DNA from: Viola odorata
Lineage: Eukaryota; Streptophyta; Magnoliopsida; Malpighiales; Violaceae
NCBI GenBank assembly: GCA_963691705.1
Contig: OY829546.1
Span: 35,868,040 to 35,932,039 of the forward strand
Direction: 5' to 3'
Length of the DNA: 64,000 nt
Part shown: piece after piece, positions 11,951 to 24,709 of the stretch
Numbering within the stretch: the stretch's first letter is position 1
How the letters are laid out: each line of letters opens with the position of its first letter
Program-made: the position numbers and the translations under genes
Notes under the pieces: generated by a model
Told to the model about the DNA's origin: nothing
The model's input: the letters and a program-made list of their open reading frames with translations, nothing else
The model's database searches: none

Positions 11951-12240
11951 GGCCTCCGCCCGGTTGGAAGCCTAAGTGTGTAAAAAGACGGGAGAGGAGA
12001 GCTCAGCAGAGGAGAGAAAGAAGGGCTACTTTTGCCGCCACTGCCACTGCCGCTGCTAACCTCGCTCAATCGTCTGCTTCTGTCCCAGCATCTTCTTCTC
12101 ATCCTCCTGAGGGAGCCGTCTCTGCTGCCGTTAATCCAGCTCAAGTGTCATCTTCTCGGCCTCGTGCTACCAAGAAGAGAAGAACAGTACGCGTTATCGC
12201 CCCTACTTGCCCTTCTAGTACAGCTGACGAGGTCGTTCCT

Positions 12241-12332
12241 GTAAGTTCCCCTTCGATTCCTTTGCTATCTCATTTATTTGTTGTTCAGCATTTTTCAACG
12301 TTCTTTTCTCATTTTCTTAATTTCCTTTGCAG
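12241..12332 (+). other. Intron 2 of L aORF1 (GT-AG, 92 bp)
   Basis: Donor GTAAGTTCC and acceptor TTTCCTTTGCAG, phase 0, between V-P and D-T-A. R has a 95-bp intron at the same phase-0 site, before the same D-T-A residues. Confidence 0.85.
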
Positions 12333-13547
12333 GATACCGCTACTAATTCTGCCCACGCTTCTCCAGTCGATAACATGGATCTGGGATATATATTTCGTCG
12401 CAAGAGGACGCGTCCTAGTGAAGAGGGCGCAGAGGCATCAGGTGGTCCCACTGTCACCCAAGAGAGACGTGGTTCTGACTCTGTCACTGAGGCACCTTCT
12501 GGTGGTCAGACTTCCGATCCTCTGAGAAATGCGGATGTTTCTGGGCCTTTCCACGCATCACCCAATTCTTTCGGTGTGTCGCCTCCTCCTTCTGCTTCCC
12601 ATGTCATGGGCTTTACTGGCGATCTATTGGAAGGTGACTTTCCGCCCTTCCAATCTCGTGACATGTTTGAGCTCAATATGGGGACATCTTTCTGTCATCC
12701 CCCATCTCCAGCTACTTTGTTTTTCATTCCTGCACCTGCTCCCACGCTCTCCCCTTCTGACATGGAAGTTGGTGCTCCTTGCCTTATGGCTGAGTTGAGT
12801 GTGCTGGCTCCTACCGGGCTCGTTACTCATCAACTCAACCGGAGTAGCTTGCGTAGGAGTAGGTTTGTAGTGGTAGGAGGTGACGGTTCTCCAGCGATTT
12901 CTTCTTTCCTAGTGTCACACGTGTTATCACTTGAAGAAGAAGAGAGGGTGTTTCTTTCCCGGACTCCAGAGGACCAGCTGCATGCAATATGTTCTCATAT
13001 ATTCTCTGCCCTCCATGATTTTCACTACTAGTCTAGGCATATGACAGGGAGAGTGGCCTCCCTTACTTCTTCCTCTAAAGAGCTGCTCGATGCCTGCTGC
13101 CAACTTTCAGAGGAACTCGATAGGAAACAGGAAGAAGTGAGGAAGCTGTCAGAGGAACGGGAAAGTCTAGCGACAACCCTGGCGGCCGTTAGGAAAGACT
13201 TGGACGATGTTAAGGAGCGGGAGGCCGTTAAGGTGGCTGCCCTTGACGTTGAACTGACAGCAGGAAGGAATAAGAATGCCATGCTAGAGGAGAGGAATAG
13301 TGCGCTGGAAGAGAGGAATGCCGCCCTAGAGAATAAGTCGGCAGAGAAATGCAAGTGGTACTGCGAGCAAACTGCAGATGTTATGACTGACTGCTTCACT
13401 GAGCGTTACGAGGAGGACGCGTTTGACGCTGAGGCCATTATTAACATTTTCAGGAAGAGGTCCGTAGTCCTTATGAATGACAATTTTTACTTGGCAAGGG
13501 CGCCAAATCAGGAGGGACAAGGGGATAGTTGGGTAGTGGCGTCGTAG

Positions 13548-14640
13548 GCTTTTCTGCCCTCTTTTTGCATCTGGGGTGTCGGCCCATTTTGCTTTTTGTA
13601 TTTTGAGGCCTCTGCCTTTGCAAGCCTTAAGGTCTTTGAACAGAAACATATATATATTCTTCGTATGTCACCTCTCTTTGCCGCTGATTTTCTTTGCACT
13701 ATTTTTTATTCTCTAAACCATAGTATCAAGATGACGGTGCCGATATCTCTGCAGGGCTGCCATAACTCAGTGAGATCATAGAAATTTGGAGGAGGTATTA
13801 TAACCGTAGAACCATAGAACTATCATATAATCTGCAATATAATCTGCCAAATCATATGATAACGGATGTTTTCGGAGAGACCACCCCACGATCAGGCGTG
13901 TGCACTTCCATATCAAAATGGAATAACGCTACTCTCCAGGTAGCAGATATCACAACATGACTAGGCATGCACATTTTCATTCCGAGAAGGCTAACGCTAT
14001 TTAGCAAATAACAAGAGACGAGTAGAAGATGGCTTCAGAAATACAACTTACGATAGTGAGATATCACAATGGATATTACCCGCGATATGTAGCATATGAT
14101 CCCCTTCTGTGAGAGAAGATATTATGGCGACATCGCCATGTGTACATTTGAACAAAGAATGTCAATTTGGAGGCGTTGCTGCTCGGCATTCTGCCATTAT
14201 CTCTTTCCGTAAGAACATATATAAATAAATGAAAATGACGCCCTGGGATGTACGTTTCCCTGCCTGTATTTCTTGAGTCAGAATAACGGAGTGCCTGCCG
14301 TTAATGGCATACTCGCGATTGCGCGATATCGCCGCTTTCATGGACGCTAATTTCTTTATTGCCTCGATGTTCCATCGAATTCCCTGCACATTCTCAATCA
14401 TCGCTTTGTATTAGTAATGACATATAATGATATACCTTAACTGCCTCTGTAGGCGTTTATCCGCAGGTGTCGGGGTGTTGTTACATTTCCTCCAAGCTCG
14501 CTGGATCCGGTCCTACTGGGGTATTACTTGTGTCACTTTCTCATCCAGTCAACTTCACCGGGCATGTACCTTCTGATTACTCGCTGGGATATCGTGACTT
14601 GTTCCACATTTCCACGATTGGCCTGGAGCATACCTCGTCT
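13548..14640. other. Convergent intergenic region of L, no gene seen
   Basis: AT-rich, no ORF with recognisable features. It lies between the 3' ends of aORF1 (plus) and L pol (minus). It contains several GATATC/GATAACG-like words typical of L. Probably 3' untranslated sequence of both transcription units. Confidence 0.5.
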
Positions 14641-15045
14641 TAGTGATACGCCTATGTTAGCGCGGTCATCACGAAGATAGGATTTTCACTTCCAAGGTGG
14701 AGTTTTTTACTTCCCTAGGGTCGTGCCTCGTCTTAGTGAGCCGTCTATGTGAGCACGGTTGTCACAAGGATAGGATTTTCACTCCCAGTGGAGTCGGGGC
14801 GTGCCTCGTCTTGGTGAGCAATCTATGTGAGCACGGATATCACAAGGATAGGATTTTTACTCCAGACGGTGCTGGGGCGTGCCTCATCTTGGTGAGTTGT
14901 CTGATTATGACCGGCCTCACAAGGATAGGATTTTCACTCCTAGCACTGAATCTTTAAGTATGCCAGGGCGTGCCTCGTCTTAGTGAGCTATCTATGTGAG
15001 CACAGTTATCACAAGGATAGAATTTTCACTCCTGGCATCCTTCAT
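14641..15045 (-). repeat. Five-unit tandem repeat at the L convergence point
   Basis: About five degenerate units of roughly 70-110 bp. Each carries the cores CTCGTCTTAGTGAG and CACAAGGATAGGATTTTCACT (plus strand). R has five units with the same cores in the same orientation relative to the element (54905-55350), directly after pol. Confidence 0.85.
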
Positions 15046-16149
15046 TACCTGCACACAGACAACCACAAAAACGCACAAGAGTATTTCTGATGTGAACGTT
15101 AACGCATGTTATTGCTAACGTTATCCAAGTGTGCAGAGATATGTCAAATTCTATCATGATATAACTTCAAACGAGCTATATTCTAAGAGTTGGGTAGAGG
15201 AGTACTGTCAAGTGTTTCTGTCGCGCCCCCGAAAATAAAAAATTCGCGAGTGTGCAACGAAATTTGGGACCTTACAATGCTCGGCGTAAACAGACGCCTC
15301 GCAACATGCAATGAAGTCGCCGCCCTAATTTGGTTGCTAGGTTTAAGGAACCTTAATCGTCATGGCATAGAAAATATAATAAGTAAAAACTAAAGGCACA
15401 AAAAAGGGGTCTGGACCCCAGACAAAGGTTCGGGGTCGTATTATGGTCTCGGGAAGGTGTTAGGCACCTTAGTCACATCCGAAAACGGTTACCGGTTGAT
15501 GAGAGAGGTGTTTAAAAAGGTGTTTGATAAAATGCGTTTTGTTTTGAAAGGGGGGCCCTCAGAGGAATCGTCACTTTAGTCTTTTTTTATGATCGTGACG
15601 TTCAGGAATAATTAATCTTTGAACGGGGTTACCGTTTGATCATCTTTCGGACGGGGTTACCGTTTATCAAGACCGATTCATTATTCTTGACCGTAACGTG
15701 ATGGGACTGAATTTTCTGTAAGACTGAATGAGCGCCCTCTTATTTCATCATCGGGCCATGCATGATTTAATTTAATTACTACGTGATCCTATCATGGATT
15801 GCTAACAGAGTACAAATTTAAATGATAGATTTTGAAGTGGGAAAAACTGATGTGGGATCGAAAGTCCCCATGTACATGCAGTCAATATATGCGAGAATTT
15901 AAAATCACATGAGCATGGTATTTTAATCAACTCTTTAAACACGTTGTTCATGTGGGTTGATTTTAGTTCTACCAATTCTATATATCATGCGTACGATTGA
16001 TATTTATGAAAAGCATTGAATAAATAAAAAGGAATCGAAAGGCGTACTTTCGAGCGAAGCTTGAAATTAAAACCTATAAAATGAGAGTGTTAGCGATAGC
16101 TTGAGAAATAAATAAGCAATTTTATGAGTGCGAAAATTTAAATGATAGT

Positions 16150-16680
16150 TGATTGGATGCGAGAAATGATGGATTGACGCATACGAGAATTAAATGCTGA
16201 GTTTGATAAGTGGAGGAAAATAAATGATGACAGTTGATTGCATGCGAGAAATGATGGATTTACCGCATACGAAATTTAAATGCTGAGTTGATTGCATGCG
16301 AAAAATGATGGATTTAACGCATACGAAAATTAAATGCTGAGTTGATTGCATGCGAAAAATGATGGATTTAACGCATACGAAATTTAAATGCTGAGTTGAT
16401 TGCATGCGACAAATGATGGATTTAACGCATACGAAAATTTAAATGCTGAGTTGATTGCATGCGAAAAATGATGGATTTAACGCATACGAAATTTAAATGC
16501 TAAGTTGATTGCATGCGACAAATGATGGATTTAACGCATACGAAATTTAAATGCTGAGTTGATTGCATGCGAAAAATGATGGATTTAACGCATACGAAAA
16601 TTTAAATGCTGTTTTGATTGCATGCGAAAAATGATTGATTTGACGCATACGAAAATTTAAATGTTGTTTTGACAAGTGCA
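16150..16680 (-). repeat. ~54-bp tandem array inside the solo LTR
   Basis: About nine copies of a roughly 54-bp AT-rich unit containing TTGATTGCATGCGA and TTTAACGCATACGAAA. It is followed to about 17140 by a second, looser array around CAGTTGATATTTGC and TTTCCAGCAGTTTGCG. The same two arrays are in the OG1 LTR with different copy numbers. Confidence 0.9.
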
Positions 16681-17352
16681 GAAAAATTGATTGTAGTTGA
16701 CGATTCACAAGGGATTTAAAACAGTTTAATAATTTGCAGAAAGTAAACAGTTGATATTTGCGGAAGGATTTCCAACAGTTTGCGAAAAATTAAAGCAGTT
16801 GGTATTTGCAAGAATTAAAACAATTCATGTTGCGGAAGAATTTCCAGCAGTTTGCGAAAAATTAAAGCAGTTGGTATTTGCAAGAATTAAAACAATTGAT
16901 ATTTGCAGAAAATAAACAGTTGGATATTTGCGGAAATATTTCCAGCAGTTTGCGGAAAATTAAAGCAGGTGATATTTGCAGAAAGTAAAACAGTTGATAT
17001 TGCGGAAAATAAAGCAATTGATATTTACAGAAAATAAAACAATTGATATTTGCAGAAAATAAAAACAATTGATATTGCGGAAGAATTTCCAGCAGCTTGC
17101 AAAAAATTAAAGCAATTGATATTTGCAAGAATTAAAATGCGACCGACCATGTAGGCGGTAAAATGAATCATTGAATTTAAATTGCCGAAAGTAAATTGTG
17201 GAAATTTAAAGTGCAAATAATTTAAACAGTTGATAATACGAAAAATAATCATACGAAGCATACGAATTATTTTTACGAAAAAGCGTGATCCGAGGTTTCG
17301 GAAAGAATTAAAAATGGGCTGGGCCTAATTGGAAAATGAAAAGAAACTGAAA

Positions 17353-17460
17353 TGGGCCAGGAATAGTTCCTGGCCCAAGGAAATTATTTAAACGGTGATG
17401 GGCCGAGCCCATCACCCATGCACACGTGAACAGTGCCGAAACATGGCACTGTTCGCCTTC
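17353..17460. repeat. Run of perfect hairpins in the solo LTR
   Basis: Three consecutive inverted repeats: TGGGCCAGGAA/TTCCTGGCCCA (about 17353-17377), GGTGATGGGC/GCCCATCACC (about 17394-17416), and ACAGTGCC/GGCACTGT (about 17429-17451). Equivalent but not identical hairpins occur at the same place in the OG1 LTR copies, with compensatory changes. Confidence 0.85.
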
Positions 17461-17936
17461 TTCCTTGGTCGTCGGCGCTACTGCCGGCGGCCAAGGTCCG
17501 GCTAGCCTTGTCCATTTCTCGCGATCTTCATACCGAGACGCTCGTCTCCTCGACGGCGTCTCGACTGTATGAAGCTCGAATTTTATTTCAAAACACACTG
17601 AGTTTAATTTCAAAAAAATGACAAAACCGTTAATTATCAAAAACTAATTAATTCGCACAATCTAGCTAATGATTTTTAAAATTGAAAATGTGTATTTAAT
17701 CTACATCATGTATGTGAATTAATGGCATAAAAGAAAGTAATTTATTTGCTCAAGAACAAGTTAAACGAATTTAAAGAAAAAATATGCTTAAAAACCAAAA
17801 ATGCTTAGAGAGAGAAAGCTTACTCTCTCAAGCTTTAAACTGGGCGATTGTCGCTCTAAATGAGCAAGCTGATCAAGGAGGGAGAGAGAGCAAGTTTTCT
17901 TGCGATTTTGGTGCCCGAAATACGTTGGAGGATGGT

Positions 17937-17950
17937 GGCTATTTATAGCC
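17937..17950 (-). promoter_or_regulatory. Palindromic TATA box of Ogre-like LTR
   Basis: GGCTATTTATAGCC, a perfect 14-bp palindrome, gives CTATAAATAG on the minus strand. The same 14 bases occur at 28106-28119 and 46490-46503 in the OG1 LTRs. Confidence 0.7.
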
Positions 17951-20900
17951 GAAGATCGCGTGAGGAGGGAGACGCGGGGCTGCGCGTGGTGGCCGTTCCT
18001 CGTGCGCTGGCGGGTCTAGGCCGTGAGGTGGCTGGTCTACGGTGGTTGTGATGATGGTGGATGAGACGGGCAACGACTGAGGGGACGGGAGCGAGCAGCT
18101 CGGTGGCTCGCTCCACTGTTTGCTCGCTTCCGTGCCATTTACGTGTGCCATGCACACTTAAATCATCAACCGTTGATCTGGTTGACTTTCCTTGGTTGAC
18201 AAGATCAACGGCCATGATTAAATGGCCCTTTACCTTATTTAAATGGACTCGAGCCGAGTCCTGCGAGCAAACGTTTAGACTTTCCGAACCGAAGGTACCA
18301 GCGCATAGAGAAAAATACGACGAGTTTAACCGTCTACAGCGAATGATGAAAATATTCCGTTTAACGTGTTTATTTTCTCGTTCAAAAACGTGAAACGTTC
18401 GGACGGAAAAATAATGACGTTACGCTGAAAATTACACTAAACGCTGTAGACCATTGCGAGCGGGAAAAAAACTAGCAACTAGTTGATGGAAAACATTTCA
18501 AAGTCAAGCTATTGTCCGAGCGAACTTACTCGGGTCCAATAAAAGCTCGAATGAAAATAATAATAAAATAATAAAAATACTAAAAAATGCGTTAAAATAT
18601 TAAAAATCCTAAAATTCATGTCATGACCTAAAATGAATAAAAAACTAGAAAACGGCTGCCGGATAATTAAAATTGTGATTTTTAAGGCTAAAAATAATAA
18701 TGATAATAATAATGAAAATACATGCCGAAAAATTAAAAATGTGATCTCGAAAGTTGACGATGCTAACGATGATGCTGAAATGCAACGAAACACCTAAAAA
18801 TGCTAGCGACAGTAAATCAGCTGAAAATGACTGTAAATTAACTAAATAATAGAAATGCTAAAATTAATTAAAAATGGCGTCAAAATTCGGGTATCAACAG
18901 TTTCCAAATGGTAAGCTCCTTTCCCGATAACGCGGGTAACGCGATATGGGCCATCCTAGTTTGAGCTGAGCTTCCACATGCGTTGACCGGCAGCACATTT
19001 GTCCCTGAGCACCAAGTCTCCTACTTTGAGTAACCGTTCTTTGATACGTTTGTTGTGATATCGTGCCATTTTTCTTTTGTAGTGCAGCATTTTCAAAAGA
19101 GCTTCTTCGTGTATCTCTGGCAACGTATCGAGGTTATCCCGTAACCTCTCTTCGTTCATTTCTTCTCTGAAGTAGGTGACTCGCAAACTTAGGGTGCCAA
19201 TCTCTACTGGCATGACGGCCTCGGTGCCGAAAGCCATTGCGAAAGGTGTTTCTCCTGTGCTCGTCTGCTCATTTCTTTTTGGAGCCTTCCAAGTTTTTCT
19301 TGATATCGCTGAAGATACTTCGATTGGTTACCTCTGCCTGACCATTAGTCTGCGGGTAAGCTACAGAGGAAAACCTTTGCTCAATTTGGAATTCCGCACA
19401 CTAGTCTCAGAAAAACTGACTCATAAACTGCGTCCCGTTGTCACTGATTAACACACGGGGTACGCCAAATCGCATGATAATCTGATATTTAAAGAAACGC
19501 CATATCTTTTCTATTGTAATGTTGGCTACCACCTCTACTTCTGCCCATTTTGTAAAGCAGTCCACAGCTACAATCACAAATTTTAGCTAGGACCTTGCTT
19601 TTGGAAACATGCCTAGGATATCAATTACCCATTTGGAAAAAGGACAGGGGGCGACGATTTTAGAAATTTCCGTGGCAGGTCGTCGGGGAATCTTAGCGAA
19701 CTCTTGACATTTCTGACAGGTTCGTACAAAGTTGTTACAGTCCCTGCGAATGGTAAGCCAATAGAATCCTCACCGAAATACTTGCGCAGCCATGGTGCCA
19801 CCGGATACATGCATACCGCATATCCCCTCATGGATTTCCCGCAAGGTATGGAGGCCTTCTTGCTCCGTTATGCACTTGGCGGCTGGGTGAGAAAAGCATC
19901 TTCGAATCAATTCTTCGTCGTAATATGTGCATCGCACCGCTTGTTTCAACACTTTTTTTCTTTTTTACATTATCTTCAGGCAACTCGTCGTGCTTTAGGA
20001 ATTTTATTACGGGAATCTGCCAGTCATTTTCAATTTCCTCGATACATAGCGATACTTGTTCTTCCATAAAGGAAGGCACGGGTATTTCCTCAAAGTATAA
20101 GCCAGCGGGTATGACTGCCTCTGGATTCACCGCAATCTTGGCGAGGTAATCTGCCTCAGCGTTATCCTCTCTAGGAACGTGTTCAATGCTGACTTGTATG
20201 CCTCTTTTCCTTATTTCTATTAACTTGTGTTTTACTTTAGACAGGTACTGGATCATAATGGGCTCTCTAGCCTGAGAGTTACCCAGGACTTGGTCTATTA
20301 CCAGCTTAGAATCGCCATATATTAATAATCGTAGGTCTCCCATTACGCCAGCGTCGTGTATGGCTTTTGTGGAGAAACTCCTTCCTATCCTGAGTCCAGC
20401 TAGCAACGCCTCATACTCTGCCGCATTATTAGATAACGGTTGTAAAATTCTGATGGCGTATCGTATCTGTATACCAAGTGGTCCGGTTATTAAGATTTCG
20501 GCCCTAGCTAGCTCTTGGTTCTTGGCTCCGTCCACGTAGATAACCCACAAGTCGGTGTAGATTTCTGGGAAGGGGAGATCCACGTCACCTCTTTCTTCTT
20601 CTGGCAAGTCCGTCAATGGATCTTGTGTGAAAGTACACTCGGCTATGAAATCTACTAGGACTTGAGCTTTTATGGATGGTCGGGCTTTGTACTGCAAACC
20701 GTATTGCTCAAGCTCGATGGCCCAAATTAGCATCCTTCCCAAAGACTTAGGCTTTTTGAAAATCCTCTTTAAAGGTTGATCCGTGAGTACGATGACGGGG
20801 TGAGCCTGGAAATATCTATCCATCTTCTGCGTGGCCTGCACCAGCGTGAACGCTATTTTCTCAATGCGGGTGTATCGCAGCTCGGTGTCCTTCAACACAT

Positions 20901-23340
20901 GACTAACAAAGAAAATAGGGTGGTGAGTGTGGTTATCGTCTCGCACGAGGACGACGCTAACCACTTCATCAGCAAGACCAAGATACAAGTACAAAGTATC
21001 AACTGGCTCTGGTCTTGTCAACACCAGATCGGACGACAGGTAAGTCTTTAAGTCTATAAACGCCTCTTCACATTCCTCCGTCCATCCAAAGGGAGCCTTT
21101 TTACTTATGACCTTGAAGAAAGGTAGGCATCTCTCACCTTGTTTAGAAATGAATCGCCCTAAAGCGATAACGCACTCGGTCAGCTTTTGGACTTCTTTGA
21201 TGGTTCGAGGGGATATCATGTCGTGGATGGCTTTGATCTTTGACGGGTTTGGTTGGATGCCCTTTTGGCCGACCACGTAACCCAAAAATTTACCCGTCTG
21301 AAAGGCAAACATGCATTTACGGGGGTTCAACTTCATCTTGTACTCTCTCATTACATTAAACACTTCTTCCAAGTCTGCCAAGTGGTTGCCAAAGCTTCGA
21401 CTCTTGATTAACAAGTCATCCACGTATGCTTCTACATTCCTTCCAATTTGCTCCTCGAATACCTTATTTGTCATGCGCTGAAAAGTTGCCCCAGTATTTT
21501 TCAACCTAAACGACATCGCCGTATAACAATAGGTAGCTTTTGGATTTATAAATGCAGTTTTTTTTCATCCTCGATAGCCATGGGGATCTGAGGATATCTG
21601 GAGTTGGCGTCTAAAGAGCTTAGATACGCGTACCCTACAGTTTGATCGACTAGCTGGTTGATTCGGGGGAGTGGGTAGAAATCCTTGGGACAGGAGTCAT
21701 TTAGATCAGTAAAGTCAATGCACATACGCCACTCTCCGTTGGGCTTTGGAACAAGGACAGGATTAGCCAGCCAGGTTGGATATTGGACCTCTCGGATGAA
21801 ACCTACGTCTAGGAGTTTTGATATCTCTTTTTCAATAGCTATCGCTTTCTCCGCAGAGAACGCTCGTCGTTTTTGCTGGACAGGTTTGACGCTAGGATCG
21901 ACGTTAAGTCGATGTTCCGCTATTTCTTGTGAAATACCAGGCATATCCGCGGGCTTCCAGGCAAATTCCCCTTTACACTTATTCAGTAATCGAGCCAGTT
22001 GCGCGATTTCTTCCGGGCTTAGCTTTTCGCTAACTAGGAAATTCGCTTTGCTGATTCCATTAATGGGGAAAGGCACCATCTTATCTAGTGGTTGGGTGCA
22101 TTTTTTATCTTTCTGTTCATAGGGATCCGCCGTTACACACACGTATCGGTCACAACTCTTTTGAGTCATGAGTAGATAACACTCGGCTTCCAACTTTTGA
22201 TCACCTTTGACTGAGACCACTCCATCCCAAGAGGGGTATTTCAGCCTCAAGTGTTTTTAGGATATCGCTGCCCCAAAACGATTGAGAAACGGTCATCCGA
22301 GTATGGCGTTATAGGGCAGGGTAAGGTCTACAACCAGGAACAACAGCTCCTCTGATCGCTTGGATATATCTTTCCTAAAATATATAGGCAGTAGAGTGAT
22401 TCTAGTCACATGAATGAGAACTCCATCCACCCCGATTATTGGCTTTTTGCAAGGCATCAGTTCATCCGTGGGGCGCTTCATAAGATTGTATGCCTAGTGA
22501 AAATAAATTCACCGCGCTACCGTTATCAATGAGAGTTCTTCTAACCCCGTGGTTGCCAATAACTGGTGTGAATACCAGTCCGTCGTTATGTGGAAAAATG
22601 ACACCTTTCTCGTCTTCCTCAGAGAAGGACAACACCATCCTATCTAACGCGCTTATCGCTTCCTTTTTTATTGACGTGCTTTCTCGTTTCTGCTTCTCCT
22701 CTGTGTTGGGCGTTAACTGCATGGGCTCGTCAAGGTATGGCGTGCCGCCAGTGATAATGTTGATAATGGGGATGTCATCATCGTGGATCATTAACGTTTC
22801 TTTCACCCTCCCGCTAGAGGTGTCGTCATTTCCGGAGGGGTGAGGGGGCGCTTGTCTGTTATCTGGCGCCCTATTTACTGGATTATTTCTGGCTTCTTCT
22901 CTTGCCTTGGTGGCAAATTCCCCAAGGTAGCCTTCCTCCACTAAACGTTCTATTGCCAACTTCAGCTCTCTGCACACATCCGTGGAGTGTCCTTTGACTT
23001 TGTGGAACTTACAGAAAGCGTTTTCTCTTCCTCCCATAACCACTCCTGGCTTCATAGGAGCCGGGTAACGGATGGGCAGATTCCGCTGCTGAACAATCGC
23101 TAAGATTTCTGCTCATGGAAGTATAAGGGAAGGAAGGTCAGGGTCGTAAACTCGGCCCTTGGGTGGATCTGTTTGTCGTCTGGTAGGGGAATTACCAGAT
23201 CTTCCCCTAGAAAAGTTACCTCTTTGACGGTTTGGCGCTCTCAGGATGTGATCTTTCCGCTGGATGTAATCATCACTGGAGTGAGCGTCGGGGGCCGTGT
23301 TGGCATGAGTGTTGAGAGCAGGGGGCGCGCTTTGTGGCAC

Positions 23341-24623
23341 ATTTCACATTCTGTCTCTATTTTCTTCCTCCTTCATTCTTGCGTAATTGTGAGCTTTCAA
23401 CTTCAACGCGTCTAAGGTTATTGGGGGATCCACCATTAACGTATCCCATAATTTTCCATAACAACAGTTCCGCTTCAAGGATTCCACGGTGAAATCAATG
23501 GTAACGCCCGACGTTAACGACATTTCCATGTCAAAGCGACTAAGAAAATCCTTCAAGGATTCCTGAGGTTTCCTGTGTATATCAAATAGTGTCGCAGCTG
23601 ACTTCTTTATGGGAATAACTGTGTTGAACCGGCTTCTAAATTTGACCTCTAATTGCGAAAAACTATCAATCGACCAAGCTGGGAGTCCTTCAAACCATAG
23701 GCGTGCTACTCCCGACAGCGTCATGACGAATATTTAACACAAGGCTACGTCACTGTGAGTTTGAAATTGCACGAAGTATTTTATCTTATTGAGGTGGGAG
23801 ATAGGGTCCTTCATGCCGTCATAAGACTCTGCAGGGAGTTTCACATGCCGACTGACTCTATGGTGTCTTATACGATGGCTAAACGGGTGACCTGAGGTAT
23901 CATCAAGGATTTCACGAGGACGATGGGGAGGAGAAATTTCTCTACTATGCCTCTGGTCTCGAGGATCAGGTGCGCGATGTTGCCTGAGGGATCGGCTGCG
24001 ACTCTTAGGTGATCGGGTTCGATATCTTCTACTACTCGATTTTTTGCTGTGTCTGGGGGATATATCCTTAAACATCTCATCTCGTCTGCCATCCCAATGA
24101 CCTCCATACTCTTCATGCCGCAGTTCCTCTTGATAAATAGGGATTTCTCGCGTGTGTTGTACAGAAGGTTCTACTTGCCTATGAGCGAGTTGCATAAGGT
24201 TGACAGGGACCGTCGTCACGAGTGAGGTTAGCGGGATACTCCTATATTGTCGGGGGGATAACGGCCGATCAGTGACAATAGATGGAGTAAAGACAACGTG
24301 AGAAGGAACGCTAGCTCAGTCAAGTGGTCTAGTTGAGCACGAAGAGCTGCTATTGAATTCGCAAGAGGGTTACTCACACCATCCACCATGGATCCCCTCG
24401 GAGGGGGAGTGGAAAAACTATATCCTGCCATCTAGGAAAAATGGGTGTTCATCTGGGGAAAAGGTGTTCCCAATGTTGGTCCAAAAGAGAAATCTGAAGA
24501 CCCCAAAGGGATTTCCTGTATTGTGGTAGAAACGGTGGTAGTAGCGAAAGGAAAAAGTTCTCTACGCGTAGCAAAAGGAAGACCAAAAGATTGGGGCGGT
24601 GTAGAACCTGAATCAGAAGCCAT
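23341..24623 (-). pseudogene. gag: L gag (broken)
   Basis: Begins MASDSGSTPP. A stop after about 63 residues separates it from a second segment that matches R gag (MAGYSFSTPPPRGSMVDG...ANSIAALRAQLDHLTE). An Arg/Ser-rich tract follows (SSSRRYRTRSPKSRSRS), then the gag core (REILDDTSGHPFSHRI; MTLSGVARLWFEGLPAWSI; SLTSGVTIDF; AHNYARMKEEENRDR). In-frame stops include one near 23733-23735 where R has CAA (Gln). It would form the particle core; now decayed. Confidence 0.85.
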
Positions 24624-24688
24624 GATCCTTTGATCTCCAAGAAAAATAGAGCTTGGCTATTAAGGACGCTCACTTAATAGAACCAAAG

Positions 24689-24709
24689 CTCTCAATGAAA
24701 GCACCAATT
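24689..24709 (-). other. Primer-binding-site position of L
   Basis: On the minus strand AATTGGTGCTTTCATTGAGAG follows the LTR end directly. R has the same site with two differences. I do not assign the tRNA with confidence. Confidence 0.6.

Larger units (their letters stand above)
11172..13547 (+). pseudogene. aORF1 of element L, antisense to gag-pol, three exons, decayed
   Basis: Exon 1 (11172-11880) aligns with R aORF1 through blocks such as LSPNAYCGVYAFIQLCRYKG and YDDDSLKPF, giving a domain like the plant 'putative gypsy-type transposon' family. Exon 2 (11951-12240) is basic then Ala/Ser/Pro rich. Exon 3 (12333-13547) has a disordered part and then a strong coiled coil (about 13080-13340, heptads of E/L/R) and a conserved tail with CKWYCEQTADVMTDCF. 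Stops: shortly after the ATG (about 11193), 11640, and 13029-13031 where R has Trp (TGG to TAG). Start chosen by alignment with R Met at 58291. Function unknown. Confidence 0.7.
15214..18904 (-). mobile_element. Solo LTR of an Ogre-like element in L integrase, with GTTTC target duplication
   Basis: The LTR is 15219-18899 (3681 bp; minus-strand ends TGTTGATACCC...GCGCGACA). It is flanked by GTTTC at 15214-15218 and 18900-18904. Both ends match the LTR of OG1 (25372-29033). L pol reads into it on the right and out of it on the left in the same coding context, so it inserted whole and then lost its interior by LTR-LTR recombination. The family call (Ogre-like) rests on the LTR start and end and on the GGGAAGGTGTTAGGCACC-type stretch near the 3' end. 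Confidence 0.9.
15144..23340 (-). pseudogene. pol: L pol: protease, RT, dual RNase H, integrase (broken; split by solo LTR)
   Basis: Read leftward: zinc-finger-like CKFHKVKGHSTDVC (about 22970-23015), protease with IDNGSAVNLF (about 22500-22540), RT with YVDD (about 21430), degenerate Ty3-type RNase H (LYLGLADEVVSVVLV, lacking the usual first Asp), archaeal-type RNase H (YVDGAKN; NNAAEYEALLAGL; YGDSKLVIDQV; PREDNAEAD; about 20130-20560), then integrase HHCC (about 19690-19860) and core. A frameshift near 21540 interrupts RT; further breaks lie at 22250-22290 and in the integrase core. The integrase C-terminus (KGAYHLE) is cut by the solo LTR and continues at 15144-15213 (LDSTPLPNS, NIARLKLY). 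One TGG is now TAG there. Non-functional copy of the polyprotein that would cleave, copy and insert the element. Confidence 0.88.

Noticed and set aside
16150..16680. Regular ~54-bp repeats that resemble a CRISPR array
   Set aside because: No distinct spacers, plant LTR context, same array in other LTR copies; it is a tandem repeat.
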